Made by a program: the position numbers and the translations under genes
Origin: Massilia antarctica
Lineage (GTDB): Bacteria > Pseudomonadota > Gammaproteobacteria > Burkholderiales > Burkholderiaceae_D
Length of the DNA stretch: 64,000 nt
Reading direction: 5' to 3'
Assembly: GCF_015689335.1 (NCBI RefSeq)
Contig: NZ_CP065053.1
Location: forward strand, 3,038,001 to 3,102,000
Part shown: positions 33,795 through 42,306 of the stretch, in pieces
Position numbering within the stretch: position 1 is the stretch's first letter
Layout: every line of letters begins with the position of its first letter
Notes under the pieces: model-generated
What the model was told of the DNA's origin: nothing
The model's database searches: none
Seen by the model: the letters and a program-made list of their open reading frames with translations, nothing else

Positions 33795-34587
33795 CCCCGC
33801 GCCAGACGCGCGCGCGCAGCTGTGCTTCGGCCAGGTGCGCCACACGCGCCTGCGCCCGGTGGCCAATGCGTTCGCCTACGCCACCTATTACGTGCGCCTG
33901 CCGCTGCGGGCCATGGGCACCCAGGACTTCGGCTGCGCCCTGTTTTCGCGCAACCGCTTCAATCTGCTGTCGTTTTCCGATGCCGACCATGGCGACGGCA
34001 AGGCCGCGCTGGTCGAGTGGATCGACGCGCTGCTGCACAAGGAAGGCATTCTTGATGCCGATGGCGAAGTGTGGCTGCAAACCATGCCGCGCGTGCTCGG
34101 CTTCGTCTTCAATCCAGTCTCGTTCTGGTTTTGCCACCGGCGCGACGGCGCCCTGCGCGCGCTGGTGTGCGACGTGCGCAATACCTTCGGCGAGCGCCAC
34201 TTTTATTTGCTCGACACCGGCGCCGACATCGCCAACGGCGAGGAACTCCACGCGCGCAAGGTATTCCACGTCTCGCCTTTCTGCCAGGTGCAGGGCGGCT
34301 ACCGCTTCCGCTTCACCCACGTGCTGCGCATGCAGGATGGCCAGCCGCGGGACAGCACCCTGGCCTGCATCGACTACGACGACGCCGACGGCGCGCTGCT
34401 GCAAACCAGCCTGTCCGGCACCGCCGCCTTGATCACCGCAAGCAATGTCGCGCGCGCCTTTTTCGGCTTTCCGCTGATGACAGCCGGCGTGGTGGCGCGC
34501 ATCCATCTTCAGGCGCTGCGCCTCTGGCTGCGGCGCGTGCCATTTTTTTCCAAACCGACTCCACCCCAACATAAGGTAACCCGATGA
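33781..34587 (+). CDS. DUF1365 family protein
   Basis: A 268-residue protein of the DUF1365 family. Family patterns include VRHTRLRPVANAFAYATYYVRLPL, LQTMPRVLGFVFNPVSFWFCHR and NTFGERHFY, then KVFHVSPFCQVQGGYRF. The biochemical role is not established; it is nearly always adjacent to a FAD oxidoreductase and a cyclopropane-fatty-acid synthase-like gene, so a shared lipid-modifying pathway is inferred. It overlaps both neighbours (14 and 4 bases), indicating coupled translation. Confidence 0.88.
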   Translation: MRRPDPAPDARAQLCFGQVRHTRLRPVANAFAYATYYVRLPLRAMGTQDFGCALFSRNRFNLLSFSDADHGDGKAALVEWIDALLHKEGILDADGEVWLQTMPRVLGFVFNPVSFWFCHRRDGALRALVCDVRNTFGERHFYLLDTGADIANGEELHARKVFHVSPFCQVQGGYRFRFTHVLRMQDGQPRDSTLACIDYDDADGALLQTSLSGTAALITASNVARAFFGFPLMTAGVVARIHLQALRLWLRRVPFFSKPTPPQHKVTR

Positions 34588-35816
34588 GCTCCCAATCCCT
34601 GCCATCGCTGGCTGCGGCCGCGCCCAGCCTGCGCGCCGCCACACCAGCGCCAACGTCCGCCAAGCTGATTGTCAAGCTGCTCGAGAACCTGAAACACGGC
34701 GCCCTGACCTTGATCACGCCGGACGGCGCCAAGCATCACTTCGGCGACGAGTCGGGGCCCGTGATCCTGGAGCTGCACAACTGGAACTGCTTTTCCGCCG
34801 CCATGCGCTCGGGCGACATCGGCTTTGCCGAGACCTATATCGACGGCGACTGGAACACCAACAACCTGACCGGCCTGATCGCCCTGCTGGCGCGCAACCG
34901 CGCTGTCATCGAAACGCTGGTCTACGGCAGCTGGTGGGGCAGCCTGGCGTACCGCATCAAGCACCTCCTGAACCGCAACAGCAAGGCCGGCAGCCGCAAG
35001 AACATCCACGCCCACTACGACATCGGCAACCCGTTCTATCAATTGTGGCTCGATCCGTCGATGACATATTCGAGCGCGCTGTACACCGAAGCGTCGGGCC
35101 GCGACCTGGAACAGGCGCAGAAGGCCAAGTACCTGCGCATCCTGGACCAGCTGGAGGTCTCGCCCGGCCAGAAGGTATTGGAAATCGGCTGCGGCTGGGG
35201 AGGATTCGCCGAACTGGCGGCGCGCGACGGCGGGGTGCATGTGACGGGACTGACCTTGTCGGAGCAGCAGCTGGCCTACGCCAACGACCGCCTGGAACAA
35301 GCCGGCCTGCTTGAGAAGACCGACCTGCGCCTGTGCGACTACCGCGACAGCGCCGGCCAGTACGATGCGATCGCCTCGATCGAGATGTTCGAGGCGGTCG
35401 GCGAGAGCTACTGGCCCAGCTACTTCGAATGCATCGCGCGCAACCTCAGATCCGGCGGGCGCGCCTGCGTCCAGACCATCGTCATCGCCGACGAACTGTT
35501 CGAGCGCTATCGCAAGGGCACGGACTTCATCCAGCAATTCATTTTCCCGGGCGGGATGTTGCCGTCGCCGTCGGTGTTCGAGCGCATGGCGTCGGAACAC
35601 GGCCTGACTGTCACCAACCAGCACCGCTTCGGCATCGATTACGCCGACACTCTGGTCGAATGGCGCAAGGCATTCCACGCGCGCCTGGACGAGGTGCGCG
35701 CCCAGGGCTTCGACCAGCGCTTCATCCTCACCTGGGAGTTTTACCTGTGCTACTGCGAGGCCGCGTTCCGCGAAAAGAACACCGACGTCATGCACTTCAC
35801 CCTGACGAAAGCCTGA
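34584..35816 (+). CDS. Cyclopropane-fatty-acid synthase-like SAM methyltransferase
   Basis: A 410-residue class I methyltransferase of the CFA/mycolic acid synthase family. It acts on unsaturated acyl chains of membrane phospholipids. SAM-binding motif VLEIGCGWGGFAELAAR is near residue 195, after HYDIGNPFYQLWLDPSMTYSSALY, the family's active-site lead-in. YDAIASIEMFEAVGESYW and the C-terminal RFILTWEFYLCYCEAAF are also typical. The N-terminal 110 residues form the usual acyl-binding domain. In other bacteria paralogues in this genomic setting methylate fatty acids under photo-oxidative stress; the exact product here is unknown. Confidence 0.9.
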   Translation: MSSQSLPSLAAAAPSLRAATPAPTSAKLIVKLLENLKHGALTLITPDGAKHHFGDESGPVILELHNWNCFSAAMRSGDIGFAETYIDGDWNTNNLTGLIALLARNRAVIETLVYGSWWGSLAYRIKHLLNRNSKAGSRKNIHAHYDIGNPFYQLWLDPSMTYSSALYTEASGRDLEQAQKAKYLRILDQLEVSPGQKVLEIGCGWGGFAELAARDGGVHVTGLTLSEQQLAYANDRLEQAGLLEKTDLRLCDYRDSAGQYDAIASIEMFEAVGESYWPSYFECIARNLRSGGRACVQTIVIADELFERYRKGTDFIQQFIFPGGMLPSPSVFERMASEHGLTVTNQHRFGIDYADTLVEWRKAFHARLDEVRAQGFDQRFILTWEFYLCYCEAAFREKNTDVMHFTLTKA

Positions 35817-35817
35817 G

Positions 35818-36354
35818 ATGGGCCGCCGCATGCTGTGGTCCGGCCTTGCGCTGCTGGCGATGCTGGCCTGCGGGCCGGCCGGTGCCGCTCCCGCCCACAT
35901 CGACGACAACCTGGCGCAGGCACGCTTGGCGGGCAAGGGCAGCTACACCTGGTTCGGACTGACCATCTATGAAGCCGAACTGTGGGTGGGAGAGAAAGGC
36001 TATCGCGCCGATCTGCCGTTCGTGCTGGACCTGCGCTACGCGCGCAAGCTAGATGGCGCAAAAATCGCCGAGGCCAGCGCCGAGCAGATGGAAAAAATCG
36101 GTGCCGGCAGCGTCGCCCAGCGCGCCCAGTGGCTGGCCAGGATGAAAACCATCTTCCCCGATGTGAAGGAGGGCACCCATCTCAGCGGCGTGTTCGTGCC
36201 GGGCGGCGGCGCGCGTTTTTACCTGGACGGCAAGGCGCTGGCGTCGGTGCCCGAGCCGGAGTTCGCGTGCGCCTTTTTCGGCATCTGGCTCGATCCGGCC
36301 ACCAGCGCGCGTTCGCTGCGCAGCGCGCTGCTCAAAGACGCCGCTCCACGATGA
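35818..36354 (+). CDS. Chalcone isomerase-like secreted protein
   Basis: A 178-residue protein with an N-terminal signal (ALLAMLACGPAGAAP) and a chalcone-isomerase-like fold domain. Family features are GKGSYTWFGLTIYEAELWV, FVLDLRYARKLDGAKIAEAS and the C-terminal FACAFFGIWLDPATSARSLRSALL. Bacterial members lack proven isomerase activity; fatty-acid or lipid binding is a plausible role given the fold. It starts one base after the CFA-like gene and overlaps the MFS gene by four bases. Confidence 0.82.
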   Translation: MGRRMLWSGLALLAMLACGPAGAAPAHIDDNLAQARLAGKGSYTWFGLTIYEAELWVGEKGYRADLPFVLDLRYARKLDGAKIAEASAEQMEKIGAGSVAQRAQWLARMKTIFPDVKEGTHLSGVFVPGGGARFYLDGKALASVPEPEFACAFFGIWLDPATSARSLRSALLKDAAPR

Positions 36355-37586
36355 GCCGGCTGTCACTGCCGATGCTGTTCTCGTACGGCCTGTTCGGCCT
36401 GCCGCTGGCGATGGTCGCGCTGCCGATCTATGTGTACCTGCCCCAGTTTTATTCCGGACGCGCCGGGCTCTCGCTGGCGCTGATCGGCACCGTCTTGCTC
36501 GCGGCGCGGGTGGCCGCCGCCTTCATCGACCCGCTGCTCGGCTGGTGGATCGAGCGCGGGCAGGGCGCCTATCCGCGCTATGTGGCGCTGTCGTTGCCGG
36601 TGCTGCTGGCCGGCTTCGTGGCGCTGTTCCACCCGCCGCCGCTGGGCAGCCTGGCGACCATGGCCTGGTTTCTCGGTGCGCTGATGCTGGTGTACGTCGG
36701 TTTCAGCATTGCCACCATCGCGCATCAGAGCTGGGGCGCGGCGCTGACCCAGGCCCCGGCAGAGCGCGCGCGTGTGACCGGCGTGCGCGAAGCCTGCGGC
36801 CTGGCCGGTGTGGTGCTGGCGGCGGCGGTGACGGGCAAGGCCGGCTACGACGCCCTGAGCGTGGCATTCGGCGTCGCCCTGGCCATGGGCGGCGCGCTGC
36901 TGCTGGCCAGGGCGGCGCGGCCGGCCGTCGGCAAGGCAGCCGCCGCGCGCCCCGACTGGCGCGCCATGACCGCGCCGTTTCGCCAGGCGCCGTTTCGCGC
37001 CCTGTTCGCGGTGTTGATCGTCAACGGCGTCGCGTCCGCGATTCCGGCCACCTTGTTTCTGTTTTTCGCGGCCGACCGGCTGCGGCTGGGCGCCATGTCC
37101 GGCTTGTTCCTGATTCTGTACTTCGGCGCGGCGGCAGCCTCGATGCCCTTGTGGATAAGCGCCGCCGCCCGCTTCGGCGAAGCGCGCGCCTGGGCCGCCG
37201 GCATGCTGCTGGCGGCCGCCGTTTTCGTGTGGGCCTTCGGGCTGGGCGCGGGCGCGAGTATCGTGTTCGGGGTGATCTGCCTGCTCTCCGGATTGGCGCT
37301 GGGCGCCGACCTGGCGCTGCCGCCGGCGCTGCTGGCTGGCGTGATCGGCGCGGCCGGGCATGCGGGCGGGCGCGAAGCGGCTTACTTCGGCGTGTGGAAC
37401 TGGGGCGTGCAAATGACCCTGGCGCTGGCCGCCGGCATCGCCCTGCCGCTGCTGGCGTGGCTCGGCTACGTGCCCGGCGCCGGGGGCGGTACCGGCGCGC
37501 TGGCGGCAGCTTACGCGCTGCTGCCGTGCGCACTCAAATTGCTGGCCGCCGCCATGTTGTGGCGCGCGCCCCTGCATCAATGTTAG
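36351..37586 (+). CDS. MFS transporter (GPH/MFS_2-like)
   Basis: A 411-residue major facilitator protein with about twelve helices. It starts at ATG 36351, overlapping the preceding stop (ATGA). The long open frame beginning at 35982 is the shadow of the upstream gene. Features include IDPLLGWWIERGQGAYPRY in the loop 2-3 region, matching the GPH family's D-P-x2-G pattern, and AERARVTGVREACGLAGVVL. Its substrate is unknown; by context it may be a lipid precursor or a pathway product. Confidence 0.85.
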   Translation: MSRLSLPMLFSYGLFGLPLAMVALPIYVYLPQFYSGRAGLSLALIGTVLLAARVAAAFIDPLLGWWIERGQGAYPRYVALSLPVLLAGFVALFHPPPLGSLATMAWFLGALMLVYVGFSIATIAHQSWGAALTQAPAERARVTGVREACGLAGVVLAAAVTGKAGYDALSVAFGVALAMGGALLLARAARPAVGKAAAARPDWRAMTAPFRQAPFRALFAVLIVNGVASAIPATLFLFFAADRLRLGAMSGLFLILYFGAAAASMPLWISAAARFGEARAWAAGMLLAAAVFVWAFGLGAGASIVFGVICLLSGLALGADLALPPALLAGVIGAAGHAGGREAAYFGVWNWGVQMTLALAAGIALPLLAWLGYVPGAGGGTGALAAAYALLPCALKLLAAAMLWRAPLHQC

Positions 37587-37614
37587 TCGTTGTTACACTA
37601 CCAAGGATTGAACC

Positions 37615-38157
37615 ATGAAACTCTCCACCATCTTCGCGGCCGGCATGCTTGCGCTGTCCGTGGCCGGATGCAGCACGCCCACGCCCGAGACGTATGCAAA
37701 ACAGTCGCCGGGTCTCGACATCACGCAGTATTTCAACGGCACCCTGGACGCGCACGGCATGTTCCAGGACCGCTCCGGTGCAGTCATCAAGCGCTTCGTG
37801 GTGGTGATGCGCTGCCAGTGGACCGGCGACACTGGTGTGCTCGACGAAGATTTCGTGTACTCGGACGGCACGCGCCAGAAGCGCGTGTGGACCTTGACCA
37901 AGACCGGGCAAGGAAGCTTCACGGCCAGCGCGGCGGACGTGGTCGGGCTCGCGCGCGGCACCGTGTCGGGCAATGCGCTGCGCTGGCAGTATGTGCTGGC
38001 GCTGCCGGTCGACGGCAAGGTCATCAACATGGACATGGACGACTGGATGTTCCTGATCGACGACAAGGTCATGTTGAATCGCACGGCGATGAGCAAGTTC
38101 GGCGTGAACCTGGGCAGCGTGACCTTGTCGTTCACCAAGCGTCAGGCGCCGCAATGA
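37615..38157 (+). CDS. DUF3833 family lipoprotein
   Basis: A 180-residue lipoprotein with signal MKLSTIFAAGMLALSVAGCS and lipobox Cys at residue 19. The body matches DUF3833: FNGTLDAHGMFQDRSGAVIKRF, DEDFVYSDGTRQKRVWTL and DDWMFLIDDKVMLNRTAMSKFG. Function is unknown, but the family co-occurs with the CFA-like/FAD oxidoreductase cluster and its fold is lipocalin-like, which fits lipid handling in the periplasm. It starts 28 bases after the MFS gene and overlaps the SDR gene by four bases. Confidence 0.87.
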   Translation: MKLSTIFAAGMLALSVAGCSTPTPETYAKQSPGLDITQYFNGTLDAHGMFQDRSGAVIKRFVVVMRCQWTGDTGVLDEDFVYSDGTRQKRVWTLTKTGQGSFTASAADVVGLARGTVSGNALRWQYVLALPVDGKVINMDMDDWMFLIDDKVMLNRTAMSKFGVNLGSVTLSFTKRQAPQ

Positions 38158-38921
38158 ATCCGCGCATCACCGAGTGGCGCGGGCGGCGCGTGTGGATGAT
38201 CGGCGCTTCCACCGGGATCGGCGAAGCGGCCGCGCACCTGATGCTCGACCTTGGCGCGCGCGTGGCGTTTTCCGCGCGCAGCGCCGACAAACTGGAACAG
38301 GTGGTGGCGGGCAAGCAGCATGCGCTGGCGCTGCCGCTGGACGTGATCGATCATGCCAGCGTCGCCGCGGCGTGCCAGCGCATCGTGGCCGCGTGGGGTG
38401 GCATCGACCTGGTGCTGATCGTGGCCGGCGGCTACAACGAGATGCGCGCCGACGCGATCGACCTGGCGGCCGCCAACCGGATGATCGACCTGAATCTGCG
38501 CGGCGCGTTCAACTGCCTGGACGTGGCGCTGCCGCTGCTGATCCAGCAGGGCGCGGGCGGGATCGGCATCGTGGCGTCGGTGGCCGGCTACGGCGGGTTG
38601 CCCAAGGCGCTGGTGTACGGGCCGACCAAGGCGGCCTTGATCAACCTGTCCGAGTCGCTATACCTCGATTTGCGTCCGCGCGGGATCGCCGTGTACCAGA
38701 TCAATCCGGGCTTCGTGGATACGCCGCTGACGGCCGGGAACGACTTCAGGATGCCGGCCCTGATGAGCGCCGCCGATGCCGCGCAGGCGATGGTGGAGGG
38801 GATCGGGCGCGGCGCCTTCCACATCCATTTCCCCAAGCGCTTCACCAACAGCATGCGCCTGGCGCGGCTGCTGCCGTATCGCCTGTACTTTTGGCTGATC
38901 CACAAGGTGACGGGATTATGA
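38154..38921 (+). CDS. Short-chain dehydrogenase/reductase
   Basis: A 255-residue classical SDR. Cofactor motif MIGASTGIGEAAAHL (T/G-x3-G-x-G), the structural NxAG equivalent VAGGYN, the catalytic Ser in IVASVAGYGG, and Tyr-x3-Lys in YGPTKAAL are all present. The start at 38154 overlaps the DUF3833 stop (ATGA). The C-terminus ends with a hydrophobic RLLPYRLYFWLIHKV, possibly membrane-associated. The substrate is unknown; the operon suggests a modified acyl chain. Confidence 0.9.
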   Translation: MNPRITEWRGRRVWMIGASTGIGEAAAHLMLDLGARVAFSARSADKLEQVVAGKQHALALPLDVIDHASVAAACQRIVAAWGGIDLVLIVAGGYNEMRADAIDLAAANRMIDLNLRGAFNCLDVALPLLIQQGAGGIGIVASVAGYGGLPKALVYGPTKAALINLSESLYLDLRPRGIAVYQINPGFVDTPLTAGNDFRMPALMSAADAAQAMVEGIGRGAFHIHFPKRFTNSMRLARLLPYRLYFWLIHKVTGL

Positions 38922-39352
38922 ACCGGGCACCGGAACTGGCCCGGCTGGTGCGCTTCTATGAAAGCATCGAGCGCGCCTCGATGCGCGCCCAGCTGACCCG
39001 GATTTACGCACCCGATGCGCAGTTCAAGGACCCGTTCAACGAGGTATGCGGGATTGAACCGATTATCGGCATTTTCGTGCACATGTTTGCACAGGTCGAG
39101 CAGCCGCGCTTCGTGGTGAGGTCGACCGTGCTGCAGGGCGACGAGGCTTTCCTGACCTGGGAATTCCTGTTCCGGATGAAGCGCTTGTCGAGCGCGCCGC
39201 AATGCATCCGCGGCGCCACCCGGATCCGCTTCAATGCGGACGGGGCGGTCATGATCCATCGCGATTATTGGGACGCCGCCGAGGAGTTATATGAAAAGCT
39301 TCCATTAGTAGGAAGTGTCATGCGCTGGCTCAAGCGTGCTGCGAATAAGTAG
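38918..39352 (+). CDS. Nuclear transport factor 2 (SnoaL-like) family protein
   Basis: A 144-residue NTF2-fold protein: LARLVRFYESIERASMRAQLTRIYAPDAQFKDPFNEVCG followed by FVVRSTVLQGDEAFLTWEFLF and RGATRIRFNADGAVMIHRDYWDAAEELYEKLP. Proteins of this group are often annotated as steroid-isomerase-like or transcriptional-regulator-associated. It overlaps the SDR stop by four bases and is the last gene of the operon; the pair SDR-NTF2 is common in light-induced proteobacterial clusters. Confidence 0.85.
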   Translation: MNRAPELARLVRFYESIERASMRAQLTRIYAPDAQFKDPFNEVCGIEPIIGIFVHMFAQVEQPRFVVRSTVLQGDEAFLTWEFLFRMKRLSSAPQCIRGATRIRFNADGAVMIHRDYWDAAEELYEKLPLVGSVMRWLKRAANK

Positions 39353-39454
39353 GCTGTATGAGATGGCACACATATGCATCGATCCGGCTCAAGATTCGCT
39401 ATGCTTTTATCGGAAAAGGGTATAAATTATTACAAAACGATGACAGGAGGCAGT

Positions 39455-39682
39455 GTGAAAAGCCCAGACAATTTCAGCTTGTTGATTTCGCCGGAGACGA
39501 TCCATGTGGCGGGGTCGATGTGGATACGCAACGTCATCGGTTTGGCGTTCATCGCCACGGTGGCTTGTTTCTTTACGGCGCCTGTGACCGAAGCGCCAAG
39601 CGCACACGACCGGCCGCTGCCTATGCCAGCCGAGCTTGGTCTTGAACTGCTGCCGCAATCGCAGCTGGTCAGCCCGCAGTAA
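39455..39682 (+). CDS. Hypothetical small membrane protein
   Basis: A 75-residue protein of unknown function. GTG at 39455 has a strong AGGAGG (39445-39450) four bases upstream; the in-frame ATG at 39374 would add 27 residues with no ribosome binding site. It has a polar start (MKSPDNFSLLISPETIHVAG), one helix (IGLAFIATVACFFTAPV) and a periplasmic tail with PMPAELGLELLPQSQ. AT-rich TATAAATTATT lies 19 bases before the SD and may be a -10, so it could be transcribed apart from the operon. Confidence 0.55.
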   Translation: MKSPDNFSLLISPETIHVAGSMWIRNVIGLAFIATVACFFTAPVTEAPSAHDRPLPMPAELGLELLPQSQLVSPQ

Positions 39683-39706
39683 GCCCTACTTCCCCCCATT
39701 TTCAAC

Positions 39707-39740
39707 ACAAAGCGCATGGCCGGTCCGGCATGCGCTTTGT
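39707..39740 (+). terminator. Strong hairpin after the 75-aa gene
   Basis: ACAAAGCGCATG/CATGCGCTTTGT form a perfect 12-base-pair stem with a ten-base loop. It begins 25 bases after the small gene's stop and lies between convergent genes, so it probably ends rightward transcripts. Confidence 0.65.
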
Positions 39741-39748
39741 CTTGCGCC

Positions 39749-39777
39749 CGCTTCCAATACCGGTGGTATCGGAAGCG
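39749..39777 (-). terminator. Hairpin after the ThDP enzyme gene
   Basis: Stem CGCTTCC/GGAAGCG with an inner ATACC/GGTAT stem lies 14 bases after the reverse-strand stop at 39791. No clear T-run. It pairs with the adjacent hairpin as a convergent double terminator. Confidence 0.5.
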
Positions 39778-39790
39778 CGCCAGCCCTCGC

Positions 39791-41494
39791 TTACTTGGCG
39801 GCCTTTGCGGCCTCGGCCGTCTTCCTGATGGTTTCCAAGGTCGCATTCGGCGTAATCAAATTGCCGTCATAACGCAGTTCGATCACTGCCGGCAGTGATT
39901 TTTCGCGCGTGTGCGCCAGGGCGCGGGCCAGGGCTGGAGCGAATTGCGCGGTCGCATTGACCACTTCGCCGTGGGCGCCATACGCCTTGGCCAGGTCCGC
40001 GAAGTCCGGGTTGTGCAAGCTCGTTCCCGAGACCCGGCCCGGATAATCGCGCTCCTGGTGCATGCGGATGGTGCCGAACATGCCATTATTAAAGACGATA
40101 ATAATCACGCCAGCCTTGTATTGCACCGCCGTCGCCAGTTCCTGGCCATTCATCATGAATTCGCCATCGCCGGCAAAGGTCACCACCGTCCGTGCCGGAT
40201 CGACAATTTTTGCCGCTATTCCCGAAGGAACGCTATAACCCATCGCGCCATTCGTCGGCGCCAGCTGGGTACGCATGCCGCCGTAGCGGTAAAAGCGGTG
40301 CGCCCACGATGCGTAATTGCCGGCGCCGTTCGTGATGATGGTATCGCGCGGCACTTGCGCCATCAATTCCTGCACCACTTGCCACAGGTCGAGCGGGGCC
40401 TTGCCATCCTTGAAAATCGGCGGCTGTTCCTGGTAGGCGGCCAGCTCGGCTTTCGCCTCGGCCACGGTGCCGCGCCAGGCGGACGCATCGACCGGCTCCA
40501 TCGCGGCCAGCATGGCGCAGGCTTGCGCGGCGCCGCTGTTGATCATCAGGTCGGCCTGGTAGACGCTGCCCAGTTCCTCGGCATCGGCGTGGAAGTGCAC
40601 CAGGCGCTGGCTTGGGACGGGGGAGGCCAGCAGGGTGTAGCCGCCGGTGGTCATTTCGCCCAGGCGCGGGCCGATGGCGATCACCAGGTCGGCGTTTTTC
40701 ACGCGCGCGGCCAGTGTCGGATTGATGCCGATGCCGACGTCACCTATATAGTTGGGGTGGGCGTTGTCGAGCAAGTCCTGGAAGCGGAAGGTGCAGCCGA
40801 CCGGCAGGGCATTGGCTTCGGCGAAGCGCTGCAGGTCGGCGCAGGCCTGGGCGTTCCAGCTGGCGCCGCCGAGCAGCACGACCGGTTTTTTCGCGCTGGC
40901 GAGCATCTCGCGCAGGGTGGCGATCTGGGCGCTTGACGGCGACGCCTGCACCGGCTGGTAGCGGCGCGTGTCGGCCACCGCAGCGGTATCGATCAGCATG
41001 TCTTCCGGCAGCGCCAGCACCACCGGGCCCGGACGGCCGCTGGTGGCGACCTGGAAGGCGCGCGCGATGTATTCGGGGATGCGGTCGGCGCGGTCGATCT
41101 GGGTGACCCACTTGGCCATTTGCCCATACATGCGGCGGTAGTCGATCTCCTGGAACGCTTCGCGGTCGATGAAATCGTTGCCCACCTGGCCGATGAACAG
41201 GATCATCGGGGTCGAATCCTGGTAGGCCGTGTGCACGCCGATCGAGGCATTGGTGGCGCCCGGGCCGCGCGTGACGAAGCAGATTCCGGGCTTGCCGGTC
41301 AGCTTGCCGTAGGCTTCGGCCATGAACGCGGCGCCGCCTTCCTGGCGGTTGATGATGAAGCGGATGTCGGAATCGTGCAGGGCGTCGAGCACGTCGAGGT
41401 AGCTTTCGCCGGGGACCCCGAAGGCGGTATCGACGCCGTGAATGTTGAGCGCATCGACCAGGATCTGGCCGCCACTGCGGGAAGGGTGCGTCAT
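39791..41494 (-). CDS. Thiamine pyrophosphate-dependent enzyme (acetolactate-synthase-like)
   Basis: A 567-residue ThDP enzyme of the acetohydroxyacid synthase/decarboxylase family. The catalytic Glu is in INRQEGGAAFMAEAYG, the middle FAD/NAD-like domain follows, and the cofactor motif is GDGEFMMNGQELATAVQYK ending in IVFNN. There is no ilvN regulatory subunit gene nearby and the central domain differs from IlvB, so valine/isoleucine synthesis is not assumed. Oxalyl-CoA decarboxylase- or glyoxylate carboligase-like activities are alternatives. The start at 41494 gives the usual MTHPSRSGGQILVDAL opening. Confidence 0.8.
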   Translation of the reverse strand: MTHPSRSGGQILVDALNIHGVDTAFGVPGESYLDVLDALHDSDIRFIINRQEGGAAFMAEAYGKLTGKPGICFVTRGPGATNASIGVHTAYQDSTPMILFIGQVGNDFIDREAFQEIDYRRMYGQMAKWVTQIDRADRIPEYIARAFQVATSGRPGPVVLALPEDMLIDTAAVADTRRYQPVQASPSSAQIATLREMLASAKKPVVLLGGASWNAQACADLQRFAEANALPVGCTFRFQDLLDNAHPNYIGDVGIGINPTLAARVKNADLVIAIGPRLGEMTTGGYTLLASPVPSQRLVHFHADAEELGSVYQADLMINSGAAQACAMLAAMEPVDASAWRGTVAEAKAELAAYQEQPPIFKDGKAPLDLWQVVQELMAQVPRDTIITNGAGNYASWAHRFYRYGGMRTQLAPTNGAMGYSVPSGIAAKIVDPARTVVTFAGDGEFMMNGQELATAVQYKAGVIIIVFNNGMFGTIRMHQERDYPGRVSGTSLHNPDFADLAKAYGAHGEVVNATAQFAPALARALAHTREKSLPAVIELRYDGNLITPNATLETIRKTAEAAKAAK

Positions 41495-41684
41495 GTCGTC
41501 TCTGCCTTGATGGTTGAGTATGCGCCATTCTATGCGAGCCGATTCTTGCAAGCTTTTGAAATTACGACATTAAATATCAGAATTACTATCCCTGGCGAAG
41601 GGCGCGCGACATCGGCCTGCCTCAAACTGCGGCGATATGGCAGGGCTAACGCGGGTAAATTCTCCGTCCTTCCCGCCGGTTTCC

Positions 41685-42280
41685 ATGGATTTGCTGATCA
41701 TTCTCGTCCTGATCCTGCTCAATGGCGTATTCGCCATGTCCGAGCTGGCCCTGGTGTTGGCCAAACGGGTGCGGCTCGACAAAATGGCCGCCGAGGGCCG
41801 TAGCGGCGCGCGCCCGACAGCGTCACGACCGTCGACGAGATCGGCGGCATGCTCAGGGAAAGGGCCGACGCCGGCATGCTCGACAAAACCGAATCGGCCC
41901 TCGCCGCGTGCGGCTTGCTGGAACAGTTGCGCGAGCGGCAGTGGCAGCTGGCTGCAGGACGGGGCCATGCCGCTGGCGCACCTGCGCGAGGTGCTCGGGA
42001 TCGGCGAGGCGCTGCCCGGAGAAGCGGGCGGGGCGTATCAAACACTGGCCGGTTTTGTTCTGGAGCAACTTGGGCATGTGCCCGCGGTGTCCGACAGCTT
42101 TGTGTGGGAACGCTATCGTTTCGAGGTGGTGGACATGGACAGGCACCGGATCGGCCGGGTGCTGGCGACCGAGGCGGGGGAGGCCGGCGGCGCTGCGCCG
42201 GCCCGGCCGCGCTGCGCCGGCCCGGCCGCGCTAGTGCGCGCGGCGCTGCTGCCGTCGACCCCGCGGCAGGGGGCGGGCCG
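41685..42280 (+). pseudogene. Decayed CNNM/CorC-type (TlyC-like) gene remnant
   Basis: The start MDLLIILVLILLNGVFAMSELALVLAKRVRLDKMA is a clear DUF21 N-terminus, but the rest of the membrane domain and both CBS domains are gone. A fragment in another frame reads SVTTVDEIGGMLRERADAGM. The original frame resumes with LREVLGIGEALPGEAGGAYQTLAGFVLEQLGHVPAV, then FEVVDMDRHRIGRVLATE, the CorC_HlyC end. So at least one large deletion and frame changes have occurred. The intact paralogue at 10864-12204 may have taken over the function. Confidence 0.72.
42191..42228. repeat. Two perfect 19-base tandem repeats
   Basis: CGCTGCGCCGGCCCGGCCG occurs twice in direct succession near the end of the decayed CNNM gene. 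It is a recent local duplication in unconstrained DNA. Confidence 0.8.
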
Positions 42281-42289
42281 CGGGGTCGA
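42255..42289 (-). terminator. Hairpin after the pectate lyase gene
   Basis: TCGACCCCGCGGC/GCCGCGGGGTCGA form a perfect 13-base-pair stem with a nine-base loop, 18 bases beyond the reverse-strand pectate lyase stop. No T-run, but stability and position support transcript ending. Confidence 0.6.
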
Positions 42290-42306
42290 TGGTTGGCTTG
42301 CGTGTA

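Noticed and set aside
37590..38153. Extended N-terminus of the SDR gene through the DUF3833 gene
   Set aside because: The DUF3833 lipoprotein is clearly encoded in the other frame and the SDR cofactor motif is at its normal distance from ATG 38154.
39791..41494. Naming the ThDP enzyme ilvB
   Set aside because: No ilvN partner is present and the family includes many other carboligases and decarboxylases, so the symbol is not supported.
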